A stretch of DNA of 64,000 nt from Agrobacterium tumefaciens_K (GCF_031801495.1 NZ_JAOEGC010000001.1:1674001-1738000), one strand, 5' to 3'; positions 18,437-27,286 are shown, counted from the first letter of the stretch. Translations and numbers: made by a program. Notes: generated by a model from the sequence alone, not told the origin.

Positions 18437-19372
18437 TTAGCGGGTTGCTGGAGCCGAGCATATTTGAGAGCGCTCGCCGAATTCCTTCCTGAGAAGCGGA
18501 ACCGCGAAATCTACAAAAGCTCGGACCTTTGGGACCGAAAGTCGCCCTTCAGGGGCTACGATGTGAACAGGCAACGGAGGCGGCTCGTCGTCGGGTAAGA
18601 CGATCGCGAGCTCGCCGCGTCGCACGTACTCCGCAATCTGGTAACTGAAGACACGGGTGACGCCATTTCCCTCCAATGCGGACGCTATGACGCCCGCAAC
18701 ACCATTTATCGTCAGCCTTGGGCGGATGTGGACCAGACGCTGAGCTGTGCCGCCGTCGCGAGGAGGAAAGCTCCAGCTTTCTTGACCGAATTGTGCAAGC
18801 GCAACACAGCGGTGATTTGCCAGGTCCGCGGGTGTTTCGATTGGAGGATTGGATGACAGATAGGACGGCGAGGCACAAAGCACTCGACGGACTTCGCCCA
18901 ATCTGATTCCGATCATCGTTGAGTCCGTAAGGTGTGCGATGCGTAGACCTACGTCTATTCCTTCATCGACCAAGCTGACTGTTCTATCGAGGAGCAGGAG
19001 CTTTGCGTTGACCTCTGGATAGTCTTGCAGAAACGCGTCGAGGATTGGTCGGACGATTGACACGCCGCTTATCAATGGCGCGGTGACCGTCAGCGTCCCA
19101 CGAGGGGCTTTTGTTTCCCCTGCCGCAAGAAGGTCAGCCTCTTCAAGATCAGTGAGAACTCGACGGCATGCCGACGCATATCGCTCACCAGCCTCGCTAA
19201 GCCGAATGGTGCGGGTGGTGCGATGTAGAAGCTGTACACCAACATGGCTTTCCAAAAAGCTGATAGCACGCGTAACGGCTGCGGGAGATCGATTAAGCTT
19301 CCGTCCCGCTGCTGCGAGGCTGCCTTCATCAAGGGCACAGACGAACACTTTCATCGCTTCGATGCGATCCAT
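18437..19372 (-). CDS. LysR-family regulator
   Basis: The 311-residue protein begins MDRIEAMKVFVCALDEGS, with the LysR helix-turn-helix at about 18-60 (LAAAGRKLNRSPAAVTRAISFLE, then LLHRTTRTIRLSEAG) and the substrate-binding domain after residue 90. It is of the large CrgA/DmlR-like subgroup. It is divergent from the SDR gene at 19556, so it may regulate the SDR-tautomerase-DJ-1 operon, and lies 149 bases upstream of the amino acid importer. The shared upstream region 19373-19555 holds an imperfect dyad GGTCGATATTCAACC near 19408-19422. Confidence 0.9.
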   Translation of the reverse strand: MDRIEAMKVFVCALDEGSLAAAGRKLNRSPAAVTRAISFLESHVGVQLLHRTTRTIRLSEAGERYASACRRVLTDLEEADLLAAGETKAPRGTLTVTAPLISGVSIVRPILDAFLQDYPEVNAKLLLLDRTVSLVDEGIDVGLRIAHLTDSTMIGIRLGEVRRVLCASPSYLSSNPPIETPADLANHRCVALAQFGQESWSFPPRDGGTAQRLVHIRPRLTINGVAGVIASALEGNGVTRVFSYQIAEYVRRGELAIVLPDDEPPPLPVHIVAPEGRLSVPKVRAFVDFAVPLLRKEFGERSQICSAPATR

Positions 19373-19555
19373 TATTCTTCCTCAACTCGGAATACTGATT
19401 TGCAAGTGGTCGATATTCAACCGCTTCAAGCAACATAATAGATATCTAACAGGCGAGGCAATGGAGCCCGCCGCCACATTTCCAAACATCCTCCCAGCGG
19501 AAAGCGGGGCACGTTGTTTCGTGTCTGCGCTCCCGTGTACTCAGAAAGAAAGACC

Positions 19556-20269
19556 ATGAGCCAGCAGCAGAAAGTAGCCGTTATCACAGGCGCATCCCAG
19601 GGTATCGGTGCAGAGATCGTTAGTGCTTACCGCAAGCGCGGATATGCAGTTGTCGCAAACTCACGAAAGATCGCAGCTTCGAGCGACGAAGGCGTCGTCG
19701 CGGTTAGCGGTGACATCGGTGACAGAAAGATCGCTGAGAAAGTTATTGGTACGGCCATCGAACGCTTCGGTCGCGTAGACACTCTCATCAACAACGCCGG
19801 CATTTTCATCGCTAAGGATTTTACGGAGTACACTGAGGAAGACTTCAGAAACGTTCTCAATGTGAACGTCGCTGGCTTCTTTTACGTGAGTCAGTTGGCG
19901 GCGAAGGAAATGTTGAAAAATGGCGGTGGCCATATTGTCCAGGTCACCACATCCTTAGTCAATCAGCCGATCGCAGGTGTACCGTCGGTGTTGGCATCCC
20001 TCACAAAGGGCGGTCTCGATGCCGCAACACGTTCGCTCGCTATTGAGTATGCGTCCAAGGGTATCCGGGTGAACGCGGTTTCGCCTGGCATCATCAAAAC
20101 GCCAATGCACCCAGCAGAAAATCACGCGTTCCTCGCCGATCTGCATCCAGTCCGACGGATGGGTGAAATCAACGAGATTGCCGAAGCGATCCTGTACCTC
20201 GAAGACGCAAAGTTTGTCACGGGCGAGACGCTTCACGTTGACGGCGGACAGCACGCAGGTCGCTGGTAA
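19556..20269 (+). CDS. SDR-family oxidoreductase lacking the catalytic Tyr, copy A
   Basis: The 237-residue protein has a Rossmann start (TGASQGIG at 11-18), the NNAG motif (LINNAGIFIAK) and the SDR C-terminal pattern (VNAVSPGIIKTPM, ETLHVDGGQHAG). At the active site the usual YxxxK reads ALSSLT-like: residues 147-151 are A-S-L-T-K, so the catalytic Tyr is Ala while the Lys (151) remains. Its paralogue at 27533-28249 has the same change. Reductase activity is therefore uncertain. It begins a plus-strand operon with the tautomerase gene 23 bases later and the DJ-1 gene. The track frame extends upstream; ATG at 19556 is chosen from homology to copy B. Confidence 0.88.
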   Translation: MSQQQKVAVITGASQGIGAEIVSAYRKRGYAVVANSRKIAASSDEGVVAVSGDIGDRKIAEKVIGTAIERFGRVDTLINNAGIFIAKDFTEYTEEDFRNVLNVNVAGFFYVSQLAAKEMLKNGGGHIVQVTTSLVNQPIAGVPSVLASLTKGGLDAATRSLAIEYASKGIRVNAVSPGIIKTPMHPAENHAFLADLHPVRRMGEINEIAEAILYLEDAKFVTGETLHVDGGQHAGRW

Positions 20270-20292
20270 CACGACATAAAGAGGAGGCTTCC

Positions 20293-20532
20293 ATGCCTTA
20301 TGTGAAAATTGAAGTAACCCGGGAGGGCACAGCTCCCGGGGAGACAAAAACAACCTCGGAGCAGAAAGCCAAACTCATCAAAGGCGTCAGCGACCTTTTG
20401 TTCGATATTCTGGGCAAGCCGCCATCTGCAACTTTCGTCGTTATTGAGGAGGTTGAGTTGGAAAATTGGGGCGTCGGAGGGCTTCCCGTAGAAGAGTACC
20501 GAAAGCAAGCTTCTGCAACCAAATCGGAATAG
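20293..20532 (+). CDS. 4-Oxalocrotonate tautomerase family protein, copy A
   Basis: A 79-residue protein starting MPYVKIEV, so after Met removal Pro1 would be the catalytic base as in 4-oxalocrotonate tautomerases. Later motifs are VSDLLFDILGKPPSATFVV and VELENWGVGGLPV. It is slightly longer than the classic 62-residue enzyme, with an insert after residue 11 (REGTAPGETK) absent from copy B (27287-27520). AGGAGG lies just upstream of the ATG. It stands between the SDR and DJ-1 genes with gaps of 23 and 4 bases. Confidence 0.87.
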   Translation: MPYVKIEVTREGTAPGETKTTSEQKAKLIKGVSDLLFDILGKPPSATFVVIEEVELENWGVGGLPVEEYRKQASATKSE

Positions 20533-20536
20533 GACG

Positions 20537-21232
20537 ATGGAACCGCTACGTATCCTCATGGTGGTTACGTCGCACAGCGAACTTGGAGCCACAGGCCGAA
20601 AGACGGGCCTGTGGCTTGAGGGGTTTGCAGCGCCGTACTACGAGTTCGCCGATAACGGCGCTATCATAACTGTCGCTTCGGTTGAAGGCGGAGAACCTCC
20701 GATCGACCCTGGAAGTGTCAGTGAAGACCTGCCAACCGCGAGCAGGAGGTTTAGATGTGACCACGCTGCTCAGACCATTCTTCGGCACACGATGGAGATT
20801 TCGTATGCGCGGGCGGACGAATTCGATGGTGTATTCTACCCGGGAGGCCACGGCCCGATGTGGGACTTGGCAACCGATCGGCTGTCTGCGAACCTGATTT
20901 CAGAGTTCGCTTCTCAAGGAAAACCCGTCGGTGCCGTATGCCACGCGCCAGCGGCGTTGCTTCCGGTTGTCGTAAACGGCGTGAAGCTCATAGAAGGCCG
21001 CCGGCTTACTGCATTTTCCAATGTCGAAGAGGACAGCCTCGGACTGACAGCAGAGATGCCATTCCTTCTCGAGAACATGCTTAGGGATGGTGGCGCAATC
21101 TATTCAAAGGGCAGTCCTTTCGAACCGTACGCGATCGAAGACGGTTTGGTCATTACAGGCCAGAACCCTGCGTCCTCCGGCTTGGCGGCGGCATTGTTTA
21201 CGAGGCGGTGCGCTTCGCAGCGGTTGAGGTAA
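20537..21232 (+). CDS. DJ-1/PfpI (Hsp31-like) protein, copy A
   Basis: The 231-residue protein has the DJ-1/PfpI fold with a nucleophile Cys135 (AVCHAPA) and a nearby acidic residue at Glu28 (LWLEGF). The run FYPGGHGPMWDLATD is typical of Hsp31/HchA-like glyoxalase III or protein deglycases. Such proteins act on methylglyoxal-type electrophiles in the cytosol. It is the last gene of the SDR-tautomerase operon. Copy B is at 29256-29930. The exact substrate is not known. Confidence 0.86.
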   Translation: MEPLRILMVVTSHSELGATGRKTGLWLEGFAAPYYEFADNGAIITVASVEGGEPPIDPGSVSEDLPTASRRFRCDHAAQTILRHTMEISYARADEFDGVFYPGGHGPMWDLATDRLSANLISEFASQGKPVGAVCHAPAALLPVVVNGVKLIEGRRLTAFSNVEEDSLGLTAEMPFLLENMLRDGGAIYSKGSPFEPYAIEDGLVITGQNPASSGLAAALFTRRCASQRLR

Positions 21233-21279
21233 CGAACAATACCGTGGCGAGCTGAATTTAAAGCAACTGGTGTCGGGTC

Positions 21280-21327
21280 TGGCGGCTAGCCGCCATACAA
21301 TTTAAGGCACCAATACCCCAGTATAAT
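21280..21327 (+). promoter_or_regulatory. Palindrome and -10-like element before the AraC gene
   Basis: TGGCGGCTAGCCGCCA at 21280-21295 is a perfect 16-base palindrome, just after the DJ-1 gene. It could be a terminator stem (though no T run follows) or an operator. A TATAAT at 21322-21327 lies 55 bases before the AraC start; the -35 position is weak, which would suit an activated promoter. Confidence 0.4.
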
Positions 21328-21381
21328 GGAGCATGGGCACTGCCGATATTATGGTCTCCAACGAACAACTCGGAGGCCAAT

Positions 21382-22299
21382 ATGTTGGATCAATCGCTTG
21401 CGTCGACATTTGGAACACGCGCCTGGGGACCGTACTCCTCTGGTCACGTTTTACATCGGTCGGTGACGGAAGATGGCAACTACCTCTCCGCAATTCAGCA
21501 ATCCGTAAGGCATGAAACTAGAGGACCGACGAGGAAGATTGAAGACGCAGAAGACGCGTATCTCTTGTCGAGTATCATGGTCAGCAATCCTGAGTACCAA
21601 CTTTGGGACGATCGCAAGCTCGTCAGGTGCCGCCCGGTGAAGCCGATGGACGTGGAGCTTACCGACCTCCGCCATTGTGGCCGTGACTACCTGCCCACTA
21701 TTCCAGACGGCGTGCACTTCTATCTCTCTCGCAAATGGCTAGGACAACTTCTGGAGCTTGAAGAGCAGACGCCGGACGTCGAATTGGAGGTTTCTTCGAA
21801 GGGGAGTGACGAAACCTTGCATGGGCTTGCGTTGCTTTTCACCCCGTTCTTTCAAGCAGACAGAGACATTGACCGTCTGTACCTCAGTCATCTTGCTATG
21901 GCGGTGTCATGGCACGTCCTCCAGACGTACGCGGGCAGGAGTATGGGGTCGAGCGGGTCCTCTGGATACTTGAGCGCTGCCCGGGTTAAGCGGGCGAAGG
22001 AGTTGCTTTCGCTTGCCCCCACGAACTCAGCATCCATCGACGAAATTGCACGTCAATGCGGACTTCCACCAGGTCGCTTTGTAAAAGCATTCGAACAGAC
22101 CTGCGGCATGCACCCTATGCAGTGGGCGCGGTCCCAACGGATCGAATTATCAAAGAACCGTCTTTTCACGACGAAACTGTCGCTCAATGAAATAGCATTC
22201 GAATGCGGTTTCGCTGACCAAAGCCATTTCAACAGAACGTTCGTTGCGGCGACGGGATTCACGCCTGCGGTATGGAGGCAGGCGAGGAGGGGACTGTGA
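21382..22299 (+). CDS. AraC-family regulator
   Basis: The 305-residue protein has a poorly conserved N-terminal domain and a C-terminal AraC double helix-turn-helix at about 205-300 (IDEIARQCGLPPGRFVKAFEQTCGMHP, then LSLNEIAFECGFADQSHFNRTF). A CGGAGG ribosome site precedes the ATG. It follows the SDR-tautomerase-DJ-1 operon on the same strand, and a related AraC gene (33786-34682) lies beyond the second gene set. It probably controls the neighbouring detoxification genes; the ligand is unknown. Confidence 0.9.
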   Translation: MLDQSLASTFGTRAWGPYSSGHVLHRSVTEDGNYLSAIQQSVRHETRGPTRKIEDAEDAYLLSSIMVSNPEYQLWDDRKLVRCRPVKPMDVELTDLRHCGRDYLPTIPDGVHFYLSRKWLGQLLELEEQTPDVELEVSSKGSDETLHGLALLFTPFFQADRDIDRLYLSHLAMAVSWHVLQTYAGRSMGSSGSSGYLSAARVKRAKELLSLAPTNSASIDEIARQCGLPPGRFVKAFEQTCGMHPMQWARSQRIELSKNRLFTTKLSLNEIAFECGFADQSHFNRTFVAATGFTPAVWRQARRGL

Positions 22300-22489
22300 A
22301 TTATCTTCCATAAAGTGTGTCCCTTAGCTACCGCAGAACAGATAAAAGCCGAGCCCATTTTTCAGAGCAACAAAACTCTTGCGCCTTTCGGAACTATCGA
22401 GCAGACTCGGCCCATACGATCGAGATCAGGTCATGCTGCGCCTCAAAAATCTTTCGCCAGAGGACGATTCCGTCGAGGTTTCGCACCGT

Positions 22490-23104
22490 CTATCTACGCC
22501 CGAGTACCCAATCGAAGATCGTTTGGGTCCAATTCCCTCGCTGCTTTTCGATACGCCGGCCAAGGTCGAGGCGTTCTTCGCCAACGTCGTTGGGAGCGGC
22601 GAATACGTCGACATTCTGATCCAGAAGCCTGTCGCCAGAGGATGTGAAACGGGCCAAGCAATCGTATTCGAGGGTCACCCGATAAGGAAGAAATCCCTCG
22701 TCCGCGCTGTGGTAGATTGGTTGAGCCTCCATTCCTTTCCAGAGTCTTTTCGGAAGAGTGGTATATAGAAACGTCAGGTCAATGATCGTCGCGTCAATCT
22801 CGAGCCATGTGTGGTAGGGGGCGTTGACTGCGCGAACGTCTACCTCTCGCAATGCAGCGACCGCGTATCGGCAGATTTGTTCAGGGAACGCCGGGTCACC
22901 TTGGCTGTAGTAGTTTCCGATGCATATTTGAATTGAACTCGTAGCAAGACGGGGTACGTTTTTTCGGACTATTGTCTGGATTTCTTCTGCGAGGTCTATG
23001 GACGTCCAGATGCAGCCGCCTCTTAGGGGCGTATCTGGCGTCTCATATTCCTCAGTCGCGTCTTTTATCTCGGCCGCTACCTTACGGATTTCCTCGAGGT
23101 TCAT
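22490..23104 (-). CDS. Hypothetical protein with possible transglutaminase/papain-like triad
   Basis: A 204-residue soluble protein of no family I recognise. It has a Cys near 31 in GGCIWTSIDLAEEI, a His in NAPYHTWLEID (about 117) and an Asp in IIDLTFLY (about 128). This Cys...His...Asp order with HxWLE...D.T is what transglutaminase-like/papain-fold proteins show. The assignment is tentative. The start has a GGGAG ribosome site 6 bases upstream. It is convergent with the AraC gene and divergent from the HD gene at 23435. Confidence 0.55.
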   Translation of the reverse strand: MNLEEIRKVAAEIKDATEEYETPDTPLRGGCIWTSIDLAEEIQTIVRKNVPRLATSSIQICIGNYYSQGDPAFPEQICRYAVAALREVDVRAVNAPYHTWLEIDATIIDLTFLYTTLPKRLWKGMEAQPIYHSADEGFLPYRVTLEYDCLARFTSSGDRLLDQNVDVFAAPNDVGEERLDLGRRIEKQRGNWTQTIFDWVLGRR

Positions 23105-23298
23105 CGCATCTCCCGGAATAAACGATCGAGATATATCTCGAACGAATTAATTCCACGTTGAACAAAGTTCTGCTGGGCGCTGACTGATCGCATCAGCCAT
23201 GTACGTTTGCCAACTATCTCAAGCGCGCTGTTCGTCAGGTTTTCAATGGATGTTTGTGACGTGCAATCGTCCAAAGCCCAAGTTCAATAAATATGATG

Positions 23299-23403
23299 CC
23301 GGCGCGTTATCCCACCTCAGGTTCCCCTGTCGCGCCGGCCGCTCCTCCTCAAGCGGCGTTGACCCTCTCGCACTTTCCGCCAGTGCGGGAGGGTCCCTTT
23401 TTT
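23299..23403 (+). ncRNA. Candidate small RNA or leader with anti-Shine-Dalgarno loop and terminator
   Basis: Three stem-loops follow each other closely. The first pairs CCGGCGCG (23299-23306) with CGCGCCGG (23331-23338) around a C-rich 24-base loop. The second pairs CCGCT with AGCGG around the 8-base loop CCTCCTCA (23344-23351), which is complementary to a Shine-Dalgarno sequence. The third is a 14-bp stem (23361-23374 with 23382-23395, one G-U pair) followed by CCTTTTTTC, a good intrinsic terminator. This plan resembles the alphaproteobacterial cuckoo/alpha-r14 small RNAs with CCUCCUCCC loops. It ends 32 bases before the HD gene, so a terminating leader is the alternative. Confidence 0.55.
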
Positions 23404-23434
23404 CAACGACAGAAGCGGAAAGGAGGACAATTCA

Positions 23435-24085
23435 ATGTTGGATAAAGTCACCACCATCGCAGGGATCAAAATCCCCGACAGCCAGATGGCAAAGGATGCG
23501 ACGGCTTTGGTTCGCGACACAGAAACCGATCTTCTCTACCATCACTCTCGCCGCGTGTTTCTTTTCGGCGCATTGACGGGAGAGCGCAAAAAACTGACCT
23601 ATGACCCGGAACTCTTGTATATCGGGGCAATGTTCCACGACATGGGGCTGATGGACTCGTACGCGAGCGAAACAGAGCGATTTGAAGTCGACGGCGCGAA
23701 CGCTGCGAGAGAATTCCTGCATTCATACGACGTGTCCGAACGGGACATCGATGACGTATGGGATTCGATCGCGCTCCACACAACACCTGGGATACCGCAA
23801 CACAAGCGGCCGGTCGTCTCGCTCGTTACGGCAGGTGTTGAGATGGATGTCCTCGGAATAGCTTACGACGACTTCACCGCCGCACAGCGTGCTGAAGTGT
23901 GTCAATGCCATCCTCGGGGCTTGAAGTTCAAGCATGGTATCCTTTCGGCATTCTGCTACGGAACGATCCGCAAGCCGGAGACTACCGCTGGGAACGTGAA
24001 GGCAGACGTGCTTGAGCGTATGGACCCGACGTATGAACGTTGGAACTTCGTAGACACCATTCTCAATTCAAAATGGGAAAGCTGA
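23435..24085 (+). CDS. HD-domain protein (cyanamide hydratase-like family), copy A
   Basis: The 216-residue cytosolic protein has an HD metal-binding core: His36/37 (YHHSRRVFLFG), His68-Asp69 (AMFHDMGLMDS) and later DSIALHT. The pattern HSxRVFxFG ... HDxG ... RFExDGAxAA ... IALHT matches the HD family that includes fungal cyanamide hydratase (Ddi2-like). Hydration or hydrolysis of a small substrate is possible but unproven. A strong ribosome site (AAGGAGG) precedes the start and a terminator follows at 24127. The paralogue is at 25201-25851; both proteins share long identical runs such as YHHSRRVFLFGALTGERKK. Confidence 0.82.
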   Translation: MLDKVTTIAGIKIPDSQMAKDATALVRDTETDLLYHHSRRVFLFGALTGERKKLTYDPELLYIGAMFHDMGLMDSYASETERFEVDGANAAREFLHSYDVSERDIDDVWDSIALHTTPGIPQHKRPVVSLVTAGVEMDVLGIAYDDFTAAQRAEVCQCHPRGLKFKHGILSAFCYGTIRKPETTAGNVKADVLERMDPTYERWNFVDTILNSKWES

Positions 24086-24126
24086 CGACTTACGAACAGT
24101 CGATTGGGCTTGAGTCCTAAACAACT

Positions 24127-24154
24127 AAAGGGTCGCCATCTGGCGGCCCTTTTG
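24127..24154 (+). terminator. Rho-independent terminator after HD gene copy A
   Basis: AAAGGGTCGCC (24127-24137) pairs with GGCGGCCCTTT (24142-24152), 11 bp with one G-U pair and a 4-base loop, followed by a short T run. It lies about 40 bases after the HD gene stop codon. Confidence 0.75.
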
Positions 24155-24212
24155 GATTTTGTGACCGATCGCAATAATTATGTTATGCGGCAGACTTGGA
24201 TGGGGAGCGATC

Positions 24213-25193
24213 ATGCGAGCGGTTGGGATTGTAGTCTTTCCAGGGGTTCAGGCACTCGATTTTTCAGGGCCGATGGATGTCTTTGACGAGGCCAATGCCT
24301 TCATTGAGCCTGACCAACGCTACCGGGTGACAGTCATAGGGCCGCCCGGAACCTTCTCCGCCTCGAACGGCATGTTAATGGTTGCGCACTCCGCCTACGA
24401 CGAGGCCCCTGACGGGCTCGACTTGATGCTGGTTGCGGGAGGGCCATCACTTCCAGATACTGTGCCTGACGCAAATTTCTTGCGTTGCGTCGCTCGGCTT
24501 TCATCCAGTGCCCGAAGGTATGGATCGGTTTGCACGGGCGCGTTTGTACTCGGCCACGCCGGATTGCTAAACAACCGTTGCGTTACGACGCATTGGCAAA
24601 ACGCTGATCGGCTTGCAGAGCTATTTCCTTTGGCTGACGTCGACCATGATCGGATTTATGTCACTGACGGGCCGCTGATTACCTCGGCAGGCGTTACAGC
24701 AGGCATCGACCTTGCCCTAGCGATCGTCAACGAAGATCATGGAAGTGCGGTAGCGCTCGCCGTAGCCAAGCGGCTGGTTGTCGTTGCTCAGCGTCAGGGT
24801 GGTCAATCTCAGTTCAGCCCCTACATTACCGCTCCTGCCGACAAGGCGTCGCCAGTCGCTGCGGTCTACGATCACGTGATAAAGAACCTAAAGGATAAGC
24901 TCACGGTTTCCGAGCTGGCGGCGTACTCAAAGATGAGTCGACGTAACTTCGCGCGATCCTTTTCACAGGAGACGGGTGTGACGCCTGCAGAATTCGTTGA
25001 GCAGGTGAGGGTGGACACCGCTAGAAATCTCCTCGAGGGCAGCGCTATGGCCCTCAAGGAGGTGGCTTATGAGTGTGGCTTCGGTACGCCGCATAGGATG
25101 CGCCAAGTATTCTCAAAGAGACTGGGTGTCACCCCCGGACAATACCGCGCGAGCTTCCGCAGAGACGCCAGACAGAACTCGGGCGAAGCTTAG
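24213..25193 (+). CDS. GlxA-type regulator (DJ-1/PfpI domain plus AraC HTH)
   Basis: The protein of about 326 residues has an N-terminal DJ-1/PfpI-like domain (AVGIVVFPGVQALDFSGPMDVF split at start; SVCTGAFVLGHAGLLNN with the nucleophile-position Cys) and a C-terminal AraC helix-turn-helix (LTVSELAAYSKMSRRNFARSF, LKEVAYECGFGTPHRMRQVF). This is the GlxA/FtrA/CdhR architecture. The start at 24213 has GGGGAG 7 bases upstream and fits the family. It lies between the two HD genes and ends 7 bases from the end of copy B in convergent orientation, so it may regulate one or both gene sets. Confidence 0.9.
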   Translation: MRAVGIVVFPGVQALDFSGPMDVFDEANAFIEPDQRYRVTVIGPPGTFSASNGMLMVAHSAYDEAPDGLDLMLVAGGPSLPDTVPDANFLRCVARLSSSARRYGSVCTGAFVLGHAGLLNNRCVTTHWQNADRLAELFPLADVDHDRIYVTDGPLITSAGVTAGIDLALAIVNEDHGSAVALAVAKRLVVVAQRQGGQSQFSPYITAPADKASPVAAVYDHVIKNLKDKLTVSELAAYSKMSRRNFARSFSQETGVTPAEFVEQVRVDTARNLLEGSAMALKEVAYECGFGTPHRMRQVFSKRLGVTPGQYRASFRRDARQNSGEA

Positions 25194-25200
25194 CGATCCC

Positions 25201-25851
25201 TTAGCTCTCCCACTTCGATCCGATGATAAGGTCAGCAAAATCGACGCGCTTGTACGTTGGGTCCATCTTCGAAAGAACGTCCGCCTTGACGTTGCCGAAC
25301 GTTGTCTCAGGTTTACGGATCGTCCCCATGCAGAACGACGAGAGAATTCCGTGTTTGAACTTGAGACCGCGGGGGTGGCAATTGCAAACTTCGTCGCGCT
25401 GTTCCTTGGTGAACGAGTCAAACTCGATGCCGAGGACATCCATTTCGACACCTGCTGTCACCAGCGCAACGGTCGGCCGCTTGTGCTGAGGAATTCCAGG
25501 CGTAGTGTGAAGCGCGATCGAATCCCAGACGTCATCGACATCGCGTTCTGAGATGTCATAGGACTCGAGGAACGCCTTTGCAGCATTTGCGCCGTCGACC
25601 TCAAACCGCTCGGTATCGCTAGCGTACGAGTCCATCAGCCCCATGTCGTGGAACATTGCCCCGATATACAAGAGTTCCGGGTCATAGGTCAGTTTTTTGC
25701 GCTCTCCCGTCAATGCGCCGAAAAGAAATACGCGCCTTGAATGATGATAGAGGAGGTCGGTCTCGGTATCTCGCACAAGCTCAGTTGCGGCTTTCGCCAT
25801 CTGGCTGTCTGGAATTTTAATACCTGCAATAGTCTCGGGTGTCTTCGACAT
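25201..25851 (-). CDS. HD-domain protein (cyanamide hydratase-like family), copy B
   Basis: A 216-residue paralogue of the HD protein at 23435 with the same length and the same residues at the HD core (YHHSRRVFLFG, AMFHDMGLMDSYAS, DSIALHTTPGIPQHKRP). Divergence is mostly in the C-terminal third. It lies on the minus strand downstream of the NmrA gene but beyond a terminator, so it probably has its own promoter in 25852-26000, where an inverted element with ATTCGAAT (25883) is visible. Its presence in both gene sets suggests a constant role in the module. Confidence 0.82.
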   Translation of the reverse strand: MSKTPETIAGIKIPDSQMAKAATELVRDTETDLLYHHSRRVFLFGALTGERKKLTYDPELLYIGAMFHDMGLMDSYASDTERFEVDGANAAKAFLESYDISERDVDDVWDSIALHTTPGIPQHKRPTVALVTAGVEMDVLGIEFDSFTKEQRDEVCNCHPRGLKFKHGILSSFCMGTIRKPETTFGNVKADVLSKMDPTYKRVDFADLIIGSKWES

Positions 25852-26010
25852 GTTGGCTCCTAGATTAGAATGGGTGATCTCATTCGAATTTGCTCATTTT
25901 GACCGGTAGATTTTCCAATTTTCGGATGCCAGGTTCAAATGAAGTGGTGGTCGGATTGATGCCAAGAAGAGTACAAAAAGGGCCAAGTGCATTTCGCTAA
26001 GCTCGCCTCA

Positions 26011-26101
26011 TAAAAGGGGGGAAGGCGGACACGCGAGCGTTGGCCCTCAACGTATCCGCCTTCCGGATTCCCGCCTCCAGGCCCAACCCCCGGGCGGGAA
26101 T
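26011..26101 (-). terminator. Tandem hairpins and terminator after the NmrA-like gene
   Basis: Two stem-loops lie between the NmrA-like gene stop and HD copy B. On the minus strand the first pairs 26101-26093 with 26075-26067 (9 bp). The second pairs 26064-26051 with 26033-26020 (14 bp) and is followed by CCCCCTTTT. The central pair is G-U on the minus strand but a mismatch on the plus strand, which favours minus-strand transcription and termination of the NmrA-like transcript. Confidence 0.7.
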
Positions 26102-26113
26102 TTCTGTTAGGGG

Positions 26114-27064
26114 TCAGGCTGCGGCGTCAGTAGGCCGGGCTAGCTGTGCATTGAGCCAAGAGCGCACGTCTTGTGTCTCAATGTCGTTCTCATAGTTGTA
26201 GGTCTTGAGAAAGTCCCACCACATACCGTCCCCCTTGGCGAACGCAGTGCGGTATCGTTGCATGACGTCCTCGGGCCGACGGGCCAGTTGCTCATGAAGC
26301 TGCGGGAGAGTGAGTTCTCGCCGTGTGATTTGCCGCCCGAGCGCCTCCTCGATCACGTCAGCCAAGCGGCCGTAAGAGATAGTATCGCCAGCTATGTAGA
26401 CAACCTCGTTTGCAATCCGTGGCTGGTGAAGGAATATAGCCGTCGTTAGACGACCGATATCCCTGGGGGTGGTGACGGTTACCTGCGTTTCCCAACTGCC
26501 AAGTGCGCTTACGATGCCGTTTTCAAGGTCAACGACACCAAATGAAGGCTCAAACAAAAAGCTCGTGAACATTCCCGTGGAGACGATCACCCATTCAGTC
26601 TGATCCTGCTCGCGGAGGATTTTTCGGACCTCGAATTGTTCGTCGAAGACGGGTTGCCCGCTGCCTTTACCAACTACATCGTAGTCGACGCCGAATTGCC
26701 AAGGGAAGTATCGTCGGACACCCGCGTTGAGAACCGCGCGGGTTATCTTGACCTGCGTACCTGGACCAGCGACGAAGCCCGTGCAGTTAATCACGGTATC
26801 GAACTTGGAGAACAGTGCCGTCAGAGCTCCGATGTTGGCTTCAGCCATATCGAACGGCAATAAAGTGACACCAAGCGTTGCAAGCTCACCGAGTGCCTGG
26901 ACATGATGTGGTTTCGGATCGGCAAGGAACCTCGGCGGGATAAGTACGGTCACGGGACGTTCTTTTTTCCCAAGTGCCGGTACAAGCTCACGTAGGACCG
27001 CGAGGCCCAACTCCCCCGCGCCCAGCACGAGAATCTTTTCGGTCGACACGGAATTTGTAGTCAT
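26114..27064 (-). CDS. NmrA-like NAD(P)-binding reductase
   Basis: The protein of about 316 residues opens with a Rossmann motif (ILVLGAGELGLAVLREL) and has the NmrA/isoflavone-reductase family features: FDTVINCTGFVAGPGTQ, YFPWQFGVDYDV, VIVSTGMFTSFLFEP and a C-terminal substrate domain. Proteins of this type are atypical SDRs that reduce aromatic substrates or act as NADP sensors. A GTG at 27073 is a possible alternative start; ATG at 27064 is preferred. It follows the tautomerase gene of set B by 222 bases, so it may be a separate unit. The substrate is unknown. Confidence 0.8.
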   Translation of the reverse strand: MTTNSVSTEKILVLGAGELGLAVLRELVPALGKKERPVTVLIPPRFLADPKPHHVQALGELATLGVTLLPFDMAEANIGALTALFSKFDTVINCTGFVAGPGTQVKITRAVLNAGVRRYFPWQFGVDYDVVGKGSGQPVFDEQFEVRKILREQDQTEWVIVSTGMFTSFLFEPSFGVVDLENGIVSALGSWETQVTVTTPRDIGRLTTAIFLHQPRIANEVVYIAGDTISYGRLADVIEEALGRQITRRELTLPQLHEQLARRPEDVMQRYRTAFAKGDGMWWDFLKTYNYENDIETQDVRSWLNAQLARPTDAAA

Positions 27065-27286
27065 GGAGTTCACTCACTATCTCGATGCAATTGTGGTCTT
27101 CGGCCAATTGCCGATGATGTCCGAGTGTAGATAGAGGACAGCAAGGTCTTGGATTAGACGCTCTAAATTGAGCATTCTGTTCGGGATTTTGCGAACAACG
27201 GGTTCGTCAGTCTCAATTCTAAGAGCGTCCGATGCGCCACATTCGGGTTCGAGGGGCGACCGCTGCCACCCCTCGGTAAGTAAGCA

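Noticed and set aside
25883..25905. ATTCGAAT-type element in front of HD gene copy B as an operator
   Set aside because: Too short and imperfect to support beyond a mention; promoter position is unknown.
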